From NCBI GenBank assembly GCA_963642145.1, contig CAVIFU010000005.1, positions 1 through 59,801 of the forward strand: a stretch of 59,801 nt of DNA, read 5' to 3'. The translations under genes and the position numbers were made by a program. The DNA is from Stercoripulliclostridium_A sp963642145 (GTDB lineage Bacteria; Bacillota; Clostridia; Christensenellales; DTU072). Position 1 is the stretch's first letter, and each line of letters begins with the position of its first letter. The notes beneath the pieces are model-generated. The model was not told the DNA's origin, ran no database searches, and saw only the letters and a program-made list of their open reading frames with translations. Shown piece by piece: positions 6,435 through 15,097 of this stretch.

Positions 6435-7385
6435 CTATATTATGGTTAATATCAGCGTTAAATCGCCGCTTATCTTTTCTATATACTCTGTCGGCAACAG
6501 CCACGTTTCGCCTTTTTTTATCTCGGCTCCGCTACCGAGTTTGCCGCCGCCCTCGGTTACCGTGAACGTCGCGAACCCCTCGCCCGTATATATCATATAC
6601 TCGCCGCCGCGCACCTTGACTTCTTTGACCGTAAAATACGGACAAGAGGCAAGTTTGCGGATCTCAGTGCCGTCTTCTCTGACCTTTGCGGTAGGCTCGC
6701 TCACCTCGGGCGCCTTGGCGTAATTCATGACGTCGAGAGCTTTGGCTACGTGCAACTCGCGCGGAACGCCGTTTTTGTCCAACCTGTCGTAATCGTATAC
6801 GCGGTATGTGATATTGGAACTCTCCTGCACCTCTACCACGGTAACGCCGTGTAACAACGCGTGCACGGTGCCAGCCGGGACAAAATAACTGTCGCCCTTT
6901 TTGACGTAAACTTTGTTGAGGAGGGACGTGACCGTCTTGTCGCGTATGGACGCCTCTACCTCTTCACGCGTAACGTCACGCTTGAATCCGTAATAAATCG
7001 CCGCGCCCTCTTCGGCTTCGGCTATGTACCACATCTCCGTTTTGCCGAGGCTGTTTTCATGAGCAAGCGCGTACTCGTCGGAGGGATGCACCTGCACGGA
7101 TAAATCCTTGCTCGCGTCTATGAGCTTGACGAGAACTGGGAATTTGTCGAAAGCTTTGAGCCGTTCCCCGAAATACTCCGGGAATTTGTCTATGAGCGTG
7201 CCTAAGTCGTAGTCGATAAAACCGATATCGTCTATTTTTGACTCGCATCCCGGATATGCCGAGAATTCCCAACACTCCGATATGGTCGGTTCGTCCGATA
7301 CCTTGCCCCACTCTTGTTTCAATTTCGTACCGCCCCAAACGTATGATTTGGTGACGGATTTAAGTTTAAGCGGTCTATTTTTCAT
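6435..7385 (-). CDS. manA: Mannose-6-phosphate isomerase, class I
   Basis: A 316-aa zinc enzyme that interconverts mannose 6-phosphate and fructose 6-phosphate. The metal-binding segment VQVHPSDEYALAHE and the downstream KTEMWYI and VPAGTVHALLHG blocks are the class I cupin signatures. A longer in-frame start exists upstream, but the protein family begins near MKNRPLKL, and this ATG overlaps the preceding lipoprotein stop by 11 nt (ATGAAAAATAG), typical of coupled genes in this genome. With the ROK kinase next door it would feed mannose-type sugars into glycolysis. Confidence 0.92.
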   Translation of the reverse strand: MKNRPLKLKSVTKSYVWGGTKLKQEWGKVSDEPTISECWEFSAYPGCESKIDDIGFIDYDLGTLIDKFPEYFGERLKAFDKFPVLVKLIDASKDLSVQVHPSDEYALAHENSLGKTEMWYIAEAEEGAAIYYGFKRDVTREEVEASIRDKTVTSLLNKVYVKKGDSYFVPAGTVHALLHGVTVVEVQESSNITYRVYDYDRLDKNGVPRELHVAKALDVMNYAKAPEVSEPTAKVREDGTEIRKLASCPYFTVKEVKVRGGEYMIYTGEGFATFTVTEGGGKLGSGAEIKKGETWLLPTEYIEKISGDLTLILTII

Positions 7386-8895
7386 TGCGCACCCACTTGT
7401 CGTAACCGGATTTATCCGAATCCGTTTTCGTAAACCACATCGTAAGATAGTCGCTCTCCTTGCCGCTTGTGGAAGCATTGGTGAGTATCTTGCTGAGGTA
7501 TTCTACTTCTTGCGCAAAGGTCATGTCCTTGTAAACAATGGCATTGCCTTCCGTGACACAAACGTTGCGCACAACGTCCGATTGTCTGACGTAAACGGTA
7601 TTTGCCTTATCCAAAAGATGTCCGACGTCGTCTCTCATATTGGCGTTAAGGTATACCCAAACCGAGTCTACGGTTACCGTTTTGAGGCTTTCGCATCCGC
7701 TAAACGCCGTTCCGTCAATGGCTCTCACCCTCGCCGGTATGACTATTTCTTCAAGCTTTTCTGCGCCCGAAAACACATTCGCGCCTATGCTCTCCAAAAT
7801 CTCCGGAAGCGTTACGGACGTCAGCTCTTTCGCGTTATAAAACGCGCCCTCTCCTATGGTTTTGACGTTGCCCGGAATATCAAGCGACTCGATGTTTATC
7901 CCCTCGAAGGCGTAGTCCGCTATCGCTACGACGTTGCCGTCGCTCGATATAACCGCGTCTACCGTGCCGTACAACAACGTGCCCGATTCCGTTTCCACAA
8001 GGCAATTGCCCTGCGAAGAATAAACGGCGTTGTCGGCGTCAACCTCGATTTCGGATAGATTCGCTATGCCGTCAAAAGCGTTTTTGCCTATATGCGTGAC
8101 GCTCGCCGGGATGGAAATACTCGTCAAAACGGAATTATTTTCAAAAGCGCCGCTCGCGATGGACACGACTCCGCTCGGAACGACGGCGGAAACGTCACTG
8201 CCGACGTACTTATAAAGCACTTTGCCGTAAACTATGTATCCCGTTTTGTCCGCGCTAATGTCGTAAAACGCGTCTCTACCGGCACGCACGAGGGCGTCCG
8301 TAATATTGAGAGATTTAACCGAAGTGCCGCTGAAAGCCTCGTCCCCGACTTCCTCCACTCCATCCGGGAGGGTGACCGTTACAAGGGAATTGCACTCATA
8401 AAAAGCCCTGTTTCCTATACTTTTGAGCTCGGAATGCTCGGAAAATATGACTTCTTCCAAGTCGTAACTTAAAGAAAAACATCTATCGCCGATAGATGTG
8501 ACTGTATCCGGAACGATAACCTTGGTGTAAGTCGTGCCATGGAAAACTCCGTCCGCTATACCTGTAACCGGCTTATCCGAAAAAAGCGACGGAATGACTA
8601 TCTCGCCCGATCCGCCGGTAACTGAGGTAAGATTGTAGGCTACGATTTCGCCCTTCTCCGTAATCGGCTCATAGCTAAATGCGGGGGCTTGGGTTCCGTC
8701 CGTATCCGAATTTCCGCCTCCGTGCGTGTCCTGACCGGAATTATTGCCGTTATCGCCTATTTGGGTACCCGCATTGGTCTTGGCGGTATCCTTATTGCTA
8801 TTGTTTGCGTTGCTGTCGTCACACGCCGCCAATGCGACGCACAGCAAAAGCACAACCGCTATCACGCATAGCTTTATGCCGAATCTACGCTTCAC
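7375..8895 (-). CDS. Lipoprotein with BspA-type leucine-rich repeats
   Basis: A 506-aa surface lipoprotein. Residues 1-25 are a lipoprotein signal peptide with Cys25; residues about 26-75 are a low-complexity Asn/Asp/Gly linker. From about 80 to 430 it carries BspA-like (LRR_5) repeats of the form SIGDRCFS, SIGNRAFYEC, VGDEAFSG, IGKNAFDG, IGEGAFYN, IGANVFSG, each about 23 residues, a fold used for protein or host-surface binding. The start is GTG at 8895, 7 nt after AAGGAGG, and overlaps the ntpD stop as GTGA. A cell-surface repeat protein inside a V-ATPase operon is unusual. Confidence 0.88.
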   Translation of the reverse strand: MKRRFGIKLCVIAVVLLLCVALAACDDSNANNSNKDTAKTNAGTQIGDNGNNSGQDTHGGGNSDTDGTQAPAFSYEPITEKGEIVAYNLTSVTGGSGEIVIPSLFSDKPVTGIADGVFHGTTYTKVIVPDTVTSIGDRCFSLSYDLEEVIFSEHSELKSIGNRAFYECNSLVTVTLPDGVEEVGDEAFSGTSVKSLNITDALVRAGRDAFYDISADKTGYIVYGKVLYKYVGSDVSAVVPSGVVSIASGAFENNSVLTSISIPASVTHIGKNAFDGIANLSEIEVDADNAVYSSQGNCLVETESGTLLYGTVDAVISSDGNVVAIADYAFEGINIESLDIPGNVKTIGEGAFYNAKELTSVTLPEILESIGANVFSGAEKLEEIVIPARVRAIDGTAFSGCESLKTVTVDSVWVYLNANMRDDVGHLLDKANTVYVRQSDVVRNVCVTEGNAIVYKDMTFAQEVEYLSKILTNASTSGKESDYLTMWFTKTDSDKSGYDKWVRNEK

Positions 8896-9530
8896 GACGG
8901 TTCCTCCTTGGATACTATACTCTTGACCTTCATAAGTCTTATCGTGTTGGCGCGCTCGTTTTCGTCGAGCTTCATTGTGATGTACTTGATCGTTTCTTCC
9001 GTATCCGGGATCATGACGTATTCGAGAGCGTTGACGCGACGACGATTCTTCTCTATCTCATCGGCAAGCATGTTGCACGTCTTCTCTACCTCCGCAAGGC
9101 GGACAAGTTTGGTAAGCAACTCGCTCAGATTTCTGATGGATCCGTCGAGTTCCGAAGAAACGGACGCGAACGAATACGGATACAAGTCGCTGTCGTCGCT
9201 CTCCTCTATCTCTATTGAGGGGACTTCAACGCTCATGATGTTTTTTGTGCCCGATTTGAGCTTAACCGTCCTCGCCGGCATGGATACGGACTCCGCTATC
9301 GCCTCGGGCGAATTGACGGCGCTCGCAAGCATGAAAGAGCGGAGCGCCACGGTTATTTCGCTCTCCACTTCCTGCCTGAGCTTTGCGTTAAGGCGGATAT
9401 AGCCCATGAATTGCCGCACGGTTTCGTCCGACTTGTCTTTGAGAAGCTTATGACCTCGAACCGCCGTTTTCAAACGGGCTTTGAGGTTTTTGAGTTCCAT
9501 CCTTGTGGGATTTACGTTAAGCCTTGTCAT
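8892..9530 (-). CDS. ntpD: V-type ATPase subunit D (central stalk)
   Basis: A 212-aa long coiled-coil protein that forms the rotating central shaft of V1. The start NVNPTRMELKNLKARLKTA and the C-terminal NRRRVNALEYVMIPDTEETIKYI segment are diagnostic of subunit D. It begins 4 nt after ntpB and its stop overlaps the next gene. Confidence 0.95.
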   Translation of the reverse strand: MTRLNVNPTRMELKNLKARLKTAVRGHKLLKDKSDETVRQFMGYIRLNAKLRQEVESEITVALRSFMLASAVNSPEAIAESVSMPARTVKLKSGTKNIMSVEVPSIEIEESDDSDLYPYSFASVSSELDGSIRNLSELLTKLVRLAEVEKTCNMLADEIEKNRRRVNALEYVMIPDTEETIKYITMKLDENERANTIRLMKVKSIVSKEEPS

Positions 9531-9534
9531 AATA

Positions 9535-10905
9535 TTACCTATCGTAATGCTCGTCGAGGTACTTGTCTTTGATACGTTTGAGCTCGCTACGCGGCAAAAT
9601 GCGCAGTAGGCTCCATCCTATTTCGAGAGTTTCTTCGATCGAACGGTTGGTTGTGTTGCCCTGCGATACGTATTGTTTTTCGAATTCCTCGGCAAATCTT
9701 GCGTATTTGAGGTCGATTTCCGTCAACGCGCCCTCGCCCAAAATGGCGGAAAGCTCTTTGGCTTCTTTGCCGCGCGCGTATGCGGAGAATAATTGGTTCA
9801 TGGTGTCGGCGTGATCCTCGCGCGTTTTGCCGGCTCCTATGCCCTTGTCTTTCAGACGTGACAATGACGGCAATACGTCGATGGGCGGATTTATACCCTT
9901 TTTGTAGAGTTCGCGTGAAAGTATGATCTGCCCTTCCGTAATGTATCCGGTAAGGTCGGGTATCGGGTGCGTTTTGTCGTCCTCGGGCATGGTAAGTATC
10001 GGTATCTGGGTGATGGATCCGCTCCTACCCTTTATCCTGCCGGCGCGCTCGTACAAGCTCGCAAGGTCGGTGTACAGGTAACCCGGGTAACCGCGCCTGC
10101 CGGGAACTTCTTTACGTGCGGCGGATACCTCGCGGAGCGCTTCCGCATAGTTGGTAATGTCCGTCATGATTACAAGCACGTGCATGCCCTTTTCAAATGC
10201 AAGATATTCCGCGCATGTAAGCGCCATACGCGGCGTCGATATACGCTCTATCGCCGGGTCGTTGGCAAGGTTCATGAACAGCACCGTTCTGTCTATCGCG
10301 CCGGTCTTGCGGAAGTCGGATACGAAAAATTCCGCTTCTTCAAACGTAATACCGATAGCCGCGAATACTACGGCGAATTTGGAATCGGAGTTAAGTACCT
10401 TGGCTTGACGCGCTATCTGCGCCGCAAGTCTTGCGTGAGGCAAGCCCGACATCGAAAATACCGGGAGCTTTTGTCCTCTGACAAGGGTATTCAGCCCGTC
10501 TATCGCGCTGACGCCGGTTTGAATAAACTCGTCCGGGTAGTTACGCGCAACGGGGTTTATAGGCTGTCCGTTGACGTTGAAACGCTTGTCCGGTATGATG
10601 GGCGCGCCGTTGTCGATGGGTCTGCCCATACCGTCGAACACCCTGCCGAGCATGTCTTCCGAGCAATTGAGCTCTATGCCGTGCCCGAGAAAACGCGCTT
10701 TGGCGGTAGACATCTTTATTCCGGCGGAACCCTCGAACAACTGCACGAGAGCTTTGTCTCCGTTGACTTCCAATACCTTACCGTTGCGGACGTCGCCGTC
10801 CTCTTGGCGTATCTCGACAAGTTCGTCGTACGTTACGCCCTCCACGCCCTCTACGAGCATAAGCGGTCCTACTATTTCTCTGATGGATTTGTACTCTTTA
10901 AGCAT
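9535..10905 (-). CDS. ntpB: V-type ATPase subunit B (non-catalytic)
   Basis: A 456-aa regulatory subunit of the A3B3 hexamer. It has the ATPase alpha/beta fold without a P-loop (VFSMSGLPHARLAAQIARQA in its place) and the GRSGSITQIPILTMPEDD block. It follows ntpA with an 8-nt gap. Confidence 0.97.
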   Translation of the reverse strand: MLKEYKSIREIVGPLMLVEGVEGVTYDELVEIRQEDGDVRNGKVLEVNGDKALVQLFEGSAGIKMSTAKARFLGHGIELNCSEDMLGRVFDGMGRPIDNGAPIIPDKRFNVNGQPINPVARNYPDEFIQTGVSAIDGLNTLVRGQKLPVFSMSGLPHARLAAQIARQAKVLNSDSKFAVVFAAIGITFEEAEFFVSDFRKTGAIDRTVLFMNLANDPAIERISTPRMALTCAEYLAFEKGMHVLVIMTDITNYAEALREVSAARKEVPGRRGYPGYLYTDLASLYERAGRIKGRSGSITQIPILTMPEDDKTHPIPDLTGYITEGQIILSRELYKKGINPPIDVLPSLSRLKDKGIGAGKTREDHADTMNQLFSAYARGKEAKELSAILGEGALTEIDLKYARFAEEFEKQYVSQGNTTNRSIEETLEIGWSLLRILPRSELKRIKDKYLDEHYDR

Positions 10906-10913
10906 AACTACCT

Positions 10914-12659
10914 CTAACCTATTAGCTCGGCAAACTCTTTGCGGAGTTCACGCTCGATATTATCGAATTCGGCTAAATCTTTTTCCTCTATATACTTGCT
11001 TCTGCCGATCTTCTCTTTGACGGGAAGAGCAAGGATGTCTTCTATATCCACGTTTTTTTCGAGCGCGACTCTGCCGAGCTCATCGGCAAGCAGTATAAGT
11101 CCCAACATGCGCGATTGCTTGGCAAGCGACGCGTACGTATCCACTTCGTGGAAAGCGTTCTGGTGCAAATAGTCTTCGCGGACAGACTTGGATGTGTCCA
11201 TGGTGAGTTTGTCCCTACCCGACAACGCGTCCATACCTACCAATCTGACGATCTCGTTGAGGGAGGCTTCCTCTTGGAGTAAGCTCATGGCTCTTGCGCG
11301 CATGGCGTTCCATTGCGGTGAAACGTGCTCGTCGTACCACTCGCCGAGCCTGTCCATATACAGCGAATAGCTCAAAATCCAGTCTACCGCCGGGAAATGA
11401 CGTTTGTATGCTAGTTGCGCGCTCAATCCCCAGAAAACTTTGACTATGCGTAGCGTGGCTTGGGATACGGGCTCGGACAAATCGCCTCCGGGAGGGCTGA
11501 CCGCTCCTATCGCGGATACCGATCCCGTAATTCCTTTGCTACCCAAAACTTTGACTATGCCGGCTCTTTCGTAGAACTCGGCAAGACGGCTTGACAAATA
11601 GGCGGGATAGCCCTCTTCACCGGGCATTTCTTCAAGTCTTCCGCTCATTTCTCTGAGCGCTTCCGCCCAACGGCTGGTACTGTCTGCCATGATGGCTACG
11701 TTGTATCCCATATCGCGGAAGTACTCCGCTATGGTTATGCCTGTATAAATGCTCGCTTCTCTTGCAGCAACCGGCATATCCGACGTGTTGGCTATAAGCA
11801 CCGTTCTCTTCATGAGCGGTTCTCCGGACTTAGGGTCTTTAAGAGCGGGGAACTCGTTGAGGACGTCCGTCATTTCGTTACCGCGTTCGCCGCAACCTAC
11901 ATAAACGATTATATCGGCGTCCGCCCACTTGGCAAGCTGATGTTGAACGACTGTCTTGCCGCTACCGAACGGTCCCGGGACAGCCGCAACGCCGCCTTTG
12001 GTTATCGGGAAAAACGTGTCTATAACGCGCTGTCCGGTAATGAGCGGTACGTTGGGAGGGAGTTTCTCTTTGTAAGGTCTGCCCTTACGCACGGAACAAC
12101 GTTGAATCATGGTTACCGCGACGGTTCCGTTTGCCGTATCGATTTCGGCAACGGTCTCGTCAACGGTGTGTTCTCCGCCGTAAACAGCCTTTAACGTGCC
12201 ATTTACTCCGTACGGAACCATTATTTTGTGGCGAATAAGCACGTTCTCTTGAACAAATCCTATCTCGTCGCCGGCTTCCAAAACGTCGCCTACGTTGGCG
12301 GTAGGATTGAATTCCCACTTCTTTTGACGGTCAAGAGCCGCCGCCTCTACTCCGCGCGCGATACGGTCGCCGCCGATTTGAAGCAACTTGTCGAGCGGAC
12401 GTTGTATGCCGTCGTATATGCTCTCTATCAGTCCGGGTCCGAGTTCTACCGAAAGCGGTACTCCCGTGCCGTATACCTCGTCGCCGGGTCCGATGCCGCC
12501 GGTCTCTTCGTATACCTGTATGGACGCCTTGTCGCCGCGGAGCTCGATAATCTCTCCTATAAGGTGATTGGCGCCTACGCGCACGACGTCGTACATTTTG
12601 CTGTCCGCCATTCCGCCCGCAACTATGAGCGGTCCGGAAACTTTAATTATGGTTCCCAT
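10914..12659 (-). CDS. ntpA: V-type ATPase subunit A (catalytic)
   Basis: A 581-aa catalytic subunit that hydrolyses or makes ATP. The P-loop GPFGSGKTVVQHQLAKW, the VGCGERGNEMTDVL segment with the catalytic Glu, and the non-homologous insert (about residues 110-190) that separates V/A-type from F-type beta are all present, as is SSRLAEFYERAG. GAGTATTC-like spacing with an AAGGAG box upstream supports the ATG. Confidence 0.97.
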   Translation of the reverse strand: MGTIIKVSGPLIVAGGMADSKMYDVVRVGANHLIGEIIELRGDKASIQVYEETGGIGPGDEVYGTGVPLSVELGPGLIESIYDGIQRPLDKLLQIGGDRIARGVEAAALDRQKKWEFNPTANVGDVLEAGDEIGFVQENVLIRHKIMVPYGVNGTLKAVYGGEHTVDETVAEIDTANGTVAVTMIQRCSVRKGRPYKEKLPPNVPLITGQRVIDTFFPITKGGVAAVPGPFGSGKTVVQHQLAKWADADIIVYVGCGERGNEMTDVLNEFPALKDPKSGEPLMKRTVLIANTSDMPVAAREASIYTGITIAEYFRDMGYNVAIMADSTSRWAEALREMSGRLEEMPGEEGYPAYLSSRLAEFYERAGIVKVLGSKGITGSVSAIGAVSPPGGDLSEPVSQATLRIVKVFWGLSAQLAYKRHFPAVDWILSYSLYMDRLGEWYDEHVSPQWNAMRARAMSLLQEEASLNEIVRLVGMDALSGRDKLTMDTSKSVREDYLHQNAFHEVDTYASLAKQSRMLGLILLADELGRVALEKNVDIEDILALPVKEKIGRSKYIEEKDLAEFDNIERELRKEFAELIG

Positions 12660-12683
12660 GAATACTCCTTAAAGTAAATCGTG

Positions 12684-13013
12684 TTATTTGTTGTTGTTAT
12701 TGAATAGGATGTCGCTGCCGATTGCCTTCTCGACGTCCTTAGACAGCCCCGCCATGCCGAAACCGTTGCTGCCGTTGGCAGAAGGTATGGGTATGACCGC
12801 CGGATACGGACGCGTTTTGTAACGTTTAAGCACGTCCGCTATCTCTACCGCGATGTCTTCCGTAATGAATATGACGGAATAGTCGCGCGCAAGACGTTTG
12901 AGCCTTTCCCCGGCTTCCGTGGGATTCTTGGCGTCGAATACGTCCACGCCGAGCGCTCTGAACGCAAGAACGGAATCTTTGTCGCCTATTACGGCTACTC
13001 TGTTGTTAGGCAT
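12684..13013 (-). CDS. ntpG: V-type ATPase subunit F (NtpG)
   Basis: A 109-aa subunit that binds the side of the central stalk. VAVIGDKDSVLAFRALGVDVF at the start and VIFITEDIA in the middle fit the small Rossmann-like fold of the family. It overlaps ntpC by 8 nt. Confidence 0.92.
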   Translation of the reverse strand: MPNNRVAVIGDKDSVLAFRALGVDVFDAKNPTEAGERLKRLARDYSVIFITEDIAVEIADVLKRYKTRPYPAVIPIPSANGSNGFGMAGLSKDVEKAIGSDILFNNNNK

Positions 13014-13983
13014 ATAAATCCCTCAATCTCTTTTTCGTTTCCTCTGCGGATACGCCGTTTTTGACGCACACGAGCACTATGCGCAATACCTTGACTTCGT
13101 TAAGCTTGCCCAAGTAGTATCCCATGATCGGCGCAACCGAGAACATGTCGTTTTTGCGTGAACGGAAAACATTGAGCAAGGCGTTGTCCTTGGCTACTTC
13201 AAACGCCGTGACGTCACCGCCGAGTATCATATCCGCGTACGGCGCGAATACGCCGTCTTTGAGGAGGTCCCTGAGCTTTTGCTCGTTGTCGCAAGCCGCC
13301 GCAATCGCGTCTGCGGAATACTCGCCGCCCTCAACATATCCCTCCTTAAAGAATTTGGAATCCAATCCGAGTACCTTGCAACGCGCAAACGACGCAAGAT
13401 TGGTTGCGTCCGCATTCATCTTGAAATACTCTTTGACCTCGGGCGCAACGCCGCGCTTACGAACTCTATCCGCTATCTCCCTAAACATCGCCGCGTCTAT
13501 GACGACGTCTATCTGCCTCGGAGAAGGCGTAACTTCGGAATCGAATCCTATGTCTTCGAGAGCTTTTGCCATGTAGGGGTTAAGCTCGAACTTTTCGCCC
13601 TGCAAGGCGTCCTTGACGGCGGCGGGCTCGATCAGTCCGCCCTCTTCGAGCATATCGCTCGGATCCATACCGGAATAATGCGATTTGACAAGCGCTTTGA
13701 GGTTGTGGTAGTCGTGTTTGAGCCTGAACAGCTCGAACCCGATACCCTCGGGCGCAGTCGAACGCACGTACTCCTCCGTAAGAGCCGTCTCCGCCTGTAA
13801 AATACTCTCGAAATCGTTCTCGTCCGCGCCGACGGTGCCGCCGCCGTAGTTAACCTCAATGAGCACTTTGACCGCTTCCGCAAGAGTTTTTGCCTCGGTC
13901 ATGCGTCCGAGTCTGTCTACTCCGAACAGTCCGAGTTCCTTTGCCTTTGCCGTGGCGTTTGCAAACGTCAATCCGCCGTTCAT
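13006..13983 (-). CDS. ntpC: V-type ATPase subunit C (NtpC, funnel)
   Basis: A 325-aa V0-associated funnel protein that couples the shaft to the proteolipid ring. EGIGFELFRLKHDYHNLKALVKSHYSG and the C-terminal PIMGYYLGKLNEVKVLRIVLVCVKNG are typical of the three-lobed alpha-helical family. Its ATG overlaps the ntpE stop by 4 nt. Confidence 0.94.
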   Translation of the reverse strand: MNGGLTFANATAKAKELGLFGVDRLGRMTEAKTLAEAVKVLIEVNYGGGTVGADENDFESILQAETALTEEYVRSTAPEGIGFELFRLKHDYHNLKALVKSHYSGMDPSDMLEEGGLIEPAAVKDALQGEKFELNPYMAKALEDIGFDSEVTPSPRQIDVVIDAAMFREIADRVRKRGVAPEVKEYFKMNADATNLASFARCKVLGLDSKFFKEGYVEGGEYSADAIAAACDNEQKLRDLLKDGVFAPYADMILGGDVTAFEVAKDNALLNVFRSRKNDMFSVAPIMGYYLGKLNEVKVLRIVLVCVKNGVSAEETKKRLRDLYA

Positions 13984-14555
13984 GCTTTTGCTCCAAATAA
14001 TTCTTCCGCAACGACGTGCTCTATCTCTTCTCTGAGAAATTGCATTTCAACGTCTACGGAAAGATTTTTATCGTAATTTTTGCCGCGCAACAGTACGCCG
14101 CCTTTGATATCCGCGTAATCGCCGCCGAGAGTTAGCTTTATGCCGCGCTTAGCCGCAATTGCTGAGATAAAGTTCTCCGTTATCCTGTCCTTATCGCGCT
14201 CGGATATGCAAACGACGTCGCCGTCATCCGCGTATGAAAGCATACGCTCTATAAGCGCAAGATAAGTTTCGTCGTCGCCGAGTATGCGCTCCGTTGCGCC
14301 GTCAAATGCCGAGTTCAAAACATCGCGCCGAGCGCCGAGCATAATCTTCTTCGCCTCTAAGTTGGCTACGCTTATGCGCCTTGCGACAATCTCGTCGCGG
14401 AGTGCAAACGTCTCGCGCATATTCTTCTCGCGATATATGGCAATATCGTTGTTTGCGCCGTCTATAATTTCCTGCGCCTTGATATTGCCCTCTTCCGCGG
14501 TGGAATTGGCTATAACGCGTGCGTCGGCAATAATTTTTTCGGAAATCTTATTCAT
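13980..14555 (-). CDS. ntpE: V-type ATPase subunit E (peripheral stalk)
   Basis: A 191-aa stator protein: an N-terminal long helix (residues about 1-90, Ala/Glu/Arg-rich) and a C-terminal globular domain containing GGVLLRGKNYDKNLSVDVE. It pairs with the NtpF-like protein encoded at 17106-17432 to form the peripheral stalk. Confidence 0.92.
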   Translation of the reverse strand: MNKISEKIIADARVIANSTAEEGNIKAQEIIDGANNDIAIYREKNMRETFALRDEIVARRISVANLEAKKIMLGARRDVLNSAFDGATERILGDDETYLALIERMLSYADDGDVVCISERDKDRITENFISAIAAKRGIKLTLGGDYADIKGGVLLRGKNYDKNLSVDVEMQFLREEIEHVVAEELFGAKA

Positions 14556-14559
14556 ATTT

Positions 14560-15054
14560 TTATGCCCATGCGGGGATGAATACCGCGAGGAAGCTCGTCA
14601 AGAAAGCAAGTAGCGCGTATGTTTCGACCATGGCGGTTACGAGTACGCCTTTGCCGCTCTCTTCCGGGCGCTTGGCTACAAGACCGATTGCCGCGACAGC
14701 CGCTTTGCCCTGATATATCGCGCTGACCAAGCCGCCTATAGCGATAGGCAAGCATGCCGCGAATACTCCGAGACCGCCCATCGTGCTGATGTACGCGCCG
14801 GTATTGGAGAGCAAAAAGCCGTTGAAGGCGTTGAGCTTGATGAGCCCCAAGAAGCCTACGATAAATCCGTAAATGCCCTGCGTTGCCGGTAGCAGCGTGA
14901 GAATTAGGCACTTCATAAACTTATCGGGATCTTCCGACGCCACGCCGGTGGTGGCTTGACCGGCTTTGCTTACGCCGATTGCCGAGCCTATGCCGCTGAA
15001 AATAACCGCGCACGCCACGCCGAGAACTGCAATAAATGTTCCGAGTAATTCCAT
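14560..15054 (-). CDS. ntpK: V-type ATPase subunit K (duplicated proteolipid, Na+-type)
   Basis: A 164-aa four-helix proteolipid made of two fused hairpins, forming the rotor ring. Ion ligands known from Enterococcus hirae NtpK have visible counterparts: Leu55, Thr58 and Gln59 in LLPATQGIYGF, Gln115 in YQGK, and Glu144 with Tyr146 in MVETYALL. The first hairpin has no carboxylate, as in V-type rings. This full ligand set argues for Na+ rather than H+ as coupling ion (inference from the family). AGGAGG lies 7 nt before the ATG. Confidence 0.95.
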   Translation of the reverse strand: MELLGTFIAVLGVACAVIFSGIGSAIGVSKAGQATTGVASEDPDKFMKCLILTLLPATQGIYGFIVGFLGLIKLNAFNGFLLSNTGAYISTMGGLGVFAACLPIAIGGLVSAIYQGKAAVAAIGLVAKRPEESGKGVLVTAMVETYALLAFLTSFLAVFIPAWA

Positions 15055-15097
15055 TTTGACCTCCTGTCAAACGTTGTTTTTTGTAGTGATCTTGCGA

